This document shows positions 57,201 to 64,000 of a stretch of DNA of 64,000 bases, piece after piece. Where the stretch lies: NCBI RefSeq assembly GCF_028389875.1, contig NC_084678.1, positions 18,196,899-18,260,898 on the forward strand, given 5' to 3'. The notes under the pieces are model-generated. The model did no database searches and was not told the origin of the DNA. It saw nothing but the letters and a program-made list of their open reading frames with translations. The translations under genes and the position numbers were made by a program. This stretch comes from Rhea pennata. Taxonomy: Eukaryota; Chordata; Aves; Rheiformes; Rheidae. The stretch's first letter is position 1; every line of letters starts with the position of its first letter.

Positions 57201-57977
57201 GCTGACCACCCGCCCCCACCTGCCTCCCGTTCCACCCTGGGCAGCCTCTGCGGGGGGGGGGGGGATCCTGGGCAGAAGCAAGTACCTACAGCCATATTCC
57301 ACCTGGATGACGCGGACACTCTTGGTGGAAGCAAAGATGTCAACCACAGCATAGAGCGGGCGGGTGGTGGGGAGGCCCCTGGCACTCGGCCCCATGTCCT
57401 CTCCGTTGATAACGATGTGCATGTCTGCGGTGCCGTTGGGCTGCGGGGTGTAGAGCACACCAATCCTGCTCCGCCGGGCGGTCGGGGGCAGCACGTTCAT
57501 CTTGTACAGGTCATCCAGGATGTGGCTGTAGCATCCGGGCCGGCTGCGTCCCACCAGCTTGTCACGGGGGATCCGCACCTGCTCTATGAGCAGGTAGGGC
57601 TCCGAGAGGAAGCCCTGCACAGGGGCCCGCACCCGCGCCTCCTCCCTGTCCAGGGCAATGCGGTTGTGGTTCCTGGTGATGGCAAACACCCAGGTGTCTC
57701 CCAGGTTGACCAGGTCTGGGAGCGAGTATTCAGGTACCACCTCCAGGCTCTGCGGGTCATGGGCCGTCAGCCCGATGCGCAGGTGCCCGCACCAGCCCAG
57801 CTCCTTCTCCTCTATCTCCACCAGGAAGATCTGCCCAGGCTCTAGGGGCTCCTGGCTGAAGCACAGCCCGTTGGCAAAGCTCTCCACCCGCGTGGCCTGG
57901 GTGCGCGAGGGGTCGATGCGGACATTGGTACCGTGAACATGGTGGAAGCGCGTGTCGGAACAGCACTGTGCAGCCAT
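54216..57977 (-). CDS. NEURL2: Neuralized-like protein 2 (Ozz)
   Basis: Exon 1 (57290-57977) encodes nearly the whole protein and exon 2 (54216-54331) the last 38 residues, about 267 in all (human 285). The neuralized repeat shows RFHHVHGTNVRIDPS, ATRVESFANGLCFSQEPL, VEIEEKELGWCGHLRIGL, YSLPDLVNLGDTWVFAITR and DMHIVINGEDMGPSARGLP. Exon 2 is the SOCS-box-type end PSLQTLCRLVIQ and HRLAIDGLDLPPLLKNFCKYE. NEURL2 is a muscle substrate receptor of a cullin-5 ubiquitin ligase acting on beta-catenin and myosin. The donor GGCT/gtaggt gives the phase-1 join needed. The start may be three codons earlier (57986). The intron is about 3 kb, long for this small gene. It lies head to head with CTSA. Confidence 0.95.
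54332..57289 (-). other. NEURL2: NEURL2 intron
   Basis: No exon, RNA gene or recognised repeat seen inside, apart from a run of G near 57252. Confidence 0.5.
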
Positions 57978-58099
57978 CTCTGGCACAGCTATTTTTAAAC
58001 AGCTGAGTCCGGCTCCAGGCAGCAGCTGGAGGAGGCGGTGACGGCACCCTCCAAACAGGGACAGCCAGGCCCAAAGGTGGCTCTGAGAGGTCCTAGTGC

Positions 58100-59171
58100 C
58101 ACTGGGCCCATGGGAGGGGTGGGAAGGAGCAAAGGTGCCGGTGGGCGTTGGGTGCCCTGTGTCTAGGAGGGCCCTGTGCAGCCCAGCTCAGCCTCTCCCG
58201 GCCCGCGGGTACTCAGCACCTGGCCGGCACTGGGGGCCTCACCTGGGGCCTGCTGCTGCTGGAGCCCAAGCATGGCGTGGGCCGACCTCCCCGCACCCCG
58301 GGACTTGGCCACCCAGCGCCCGGCTCCCGGTGCCTCCCGTGCCAGCACCCCGCCAACGTGGCTGGCGCAGCCTCAAGGGACTGTCCCCAGGGCCCCCGCG
58401 GGCAGCGCTGGGCAGGCGATGCTGCGGCAGGGGCCGGGCGCCCGTGTGCTCCCGCCTCGGGGCTGGGCCGGGCCGGGCCCGGCGTGCGGTGCGCGACCCG
58501 CGCCCCGGGGCTGGGCCGGGCGCGGAGCGGCCCCCTGGGCTGGCCTCGTGCTGTGCCGGTGCCGCCGGTGCCGGTTCCAGTCCCGTCCCGGTCCCGCTTT
58601 GCAGTGCCGGTGCAAAGCGCCCGCGGACCGCGCTCGCGCTGTCCCGGGGCCGGGGCGGGGCCGCGCCCACGTGCGCGCGCGGCGGGGGTGCGCGTGCGAG
58701 CCCGCGCGCGTGCCCGGGTGCTGATTGGCTACCGTGAGTAAGCCCCGCCCCGTGACACGTGACCACTCAGAAGTCATATGGGCGCGAGTCACGTGCGGCT
58801 CCTGAGAGCCGCCTGCGGGAGCCGGACCCGAAGCGGGGCCGGGCCGGGCCGGGGCCAGCGGGGGGACTGGGACTACCGGGGCCGTGCTGAGGGTCAGTAG
58901 AGGGCTGAGGTCAGCCGGAACCGAGCCGGAACCGGGCTCAGCTGGGGATGCTGGGACCGGGGCAAGGGTCAGCGGGGGAGCCGGGCCCAGCCCGGGTCCG
59001 GGACCTGGGCAGCGGGGGGCCAGGCTGGGGCAGCCGGTGGTGGAGGGCCGGGCCTGGGGCAGCCGCAGGGCGCCAGTTTCAGACTCGGGTTTGGTGGGGC
59101 TCAGCAGGCTGGGCCATGTCAGGTCAGCGCAGTGTCCCTGAGCTCTCGTCCGTCTGCCTGTCCCTCTGCAG
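58100..59171. other. NEURL2-CTSA intergenic region and CTSA 5' untranslated exon
   Basis: GC-rich, with inverted CCAAT (gattggct) at 58723 and two CACGTG E-boxes at 58756 and 58790. The first CTSA exon is probably non-coding and lies around 58.80-58.90 kb; its donor was not fixed. No other gene seen. Confidence 0.5.
58756..58795 (+). promoter_or_regulatory. CTSA: Two CLEAR-type E-boxes in the CTSA promoter
   Basis: GACACGTGAC at 58754-58763 and GTCACGTG at 58788-58795 match the CLEAR consensus GTCACGTGAC (TFEB/TFE3) to within one or two bases. This suits a lysosomal gene. Confidence 0.6.
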
Positions 59172-63217
<4,046 letters not shown>

Positions 63218-63848
63218 GAGCTGGCAAGGCAGTGCTTGGCAACTCTGGCTGTCCCTCATGGACTTGGGCCACCTCCTGCACAGCCAGTCCTCTCACTGCT
63301 TTTCAACTGCACCAGGACTCCCCTGTGCCATGAAACAAATCACTTCCTCCTGCAGCTGCTGGGGAACTCCTCCTTCAGCTCCTGGGGCCTTGTAGGACAG
63401 CACCTGCGTACCAGTGAACACTGTGGATGACTGGGCTTTCTAGGGTTTGGGGGGTGTGCAAGCTGTAGGGCAGGAGTCCAGAGGGCTCTGTCCTTGCCAG
63501 GTGAGAAATCATGTCTTGCTGCAGTCTCTTCCTTGCAGTGGCTTCCTGTCTCACCTCCCTGTTGCTGGAGGCAATCACTTCCCTCCTGGGTTGGGAACAG
63601 TACCCACCACTTCCCCTCTGCTCTGTGGCCTGTGCATGCGCAGAGCATGGGGCAGAGTCAAAAGCAACTGCTCTCTGTTAAGCAAGCACTGTTCACCTCG
63701 TGGCTGTGGGCAGCTAGGCACTGTTCCAGCAGAGACTTTTTGTTCCCCTCAGAACTATTCCCACATCTGATCTCAGTGAAGGAGAATGAAGACAATACCT
63801 CTCTGCCCCACTCAGTGCCTGGAGCACATAGTGTTCTTGGGAACTTGC

Positions 63849-63854
63849 AATAAA
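63849..63854 (+). terminator. CTSA: CTSA poly(A) signal
   Basis: AATAAA about 630 bases past the stop. Confidence 0.8.
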
Positions 63855-63859
63855 CTCTC

Positions 63860-64000
63860 TGAACAACATGGTTCTGCTCCTCACTAACTAGCTCCTTGCA
63901 CCTGCCTGCTAGCCTGACTTTACTTTCTGGTCCCAGCATCAGAAAGATGTCCTCTGAGGAGTATCTATTACTCACTGAGAAGCCAGCAGAGGTGAGTGTT
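63860..64000. other. Window end, nothing recognised
   Basis: In mammals PLTP follows on the opposite strand; no PLTP exon could be identified in these last bases. Confidence 0.4.

Noticed and set aside
63658-63975. PLTP 3' exon on the minus strand
   Set aside because: Expected by synteny, but the frame shows no PLTP residues and no splice signals.

Overview
This looks like bird nuclear DNA. It is GC-rich with many minisatellites, the genes are short and intron-dense, and the gene order DNTTIP1-UBE2C-TNNC2-SNX21-ACOT8-ZSWIM3/ZSWIM1-SPATA25-NEURL2-CTSA matches the mammalian block at human 20q13.12 (chicken chromosome 20). The species cannot be read from the sequence. Gene identities come from remembered family sequences. 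Exon limits come from splice signals and reading phase.

Layout. (1) 1-16 kb is a WFDC/Kunitz cluster of secreted proteinase-inhibitor-type genes. It holds the 3' end of one WAP gene (1-655), a very large multi-WAP gene with about 17 WAP-type exons (1287-8540, +), a WAP+Kunitz gene resembling EPPIN (9567-10531, -), and a signal-peptide exon spliced almost directly to a terminal exon (13748-14108, +). (2) 15.4-19.6 kb holds an unrecognised two-exon gene (-) for a 242-residue secreted protein with EKP-type repeats and a long Asp-rich tail. (3) 19.6-26.2 kb is AT-richer and nearly gene-free. (4) 26.4-35.1 kb has DNTTIP1 (+), UBE2C (+) and an RGS9BP/RGS7BP-like gene (-) whose protein ends in a CaaX-type motif. 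(5) 35.9-46.0 kb has TNNC2 (-), SNX21 (+) and ACOT8 (-). (6) 46.1-49.8 kb holds a GC-rich repeat, a ZSWIM3 fragment, a 73-bp satellite array and a disrupted ZSWIM1. (7) 51.2-64 kb has SPATA25 (-), NEURL2 (-) and CTSA (+).

How the genes relate. The WFDC block is a birth-and-death cluster of small cysteine-rich secreted proteins built from phase-1 exons that can be duplicated, skipped or lost freely. The right half is conserved single-copy housekeeping or tissue genes. Reconstructed coding lengths are 326 aa for DNTTIP1, 179 for UBE2C, 218 for the RGS9BP-like gene, 160 for TNNC2, 366 for SNX21, 324 for ACOT8, about 267 for NEURL2 and 470 for CTSA. Each sums to whole codons, which supports the exon models.

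The most notable points are paired loss of disulfide-partner cysteines in several WAP units, the CaaX ending of the RGS9BP-like protein, the acidic secreted protein whose frame needs a GC-AG intron, and the ZSWIM3/satellite/ZSWIM1 wreck. Promoter signals fit known biology: NF-Y plus CHR sites at UBE2C and CLEAR-type E-boxes at CTSA.
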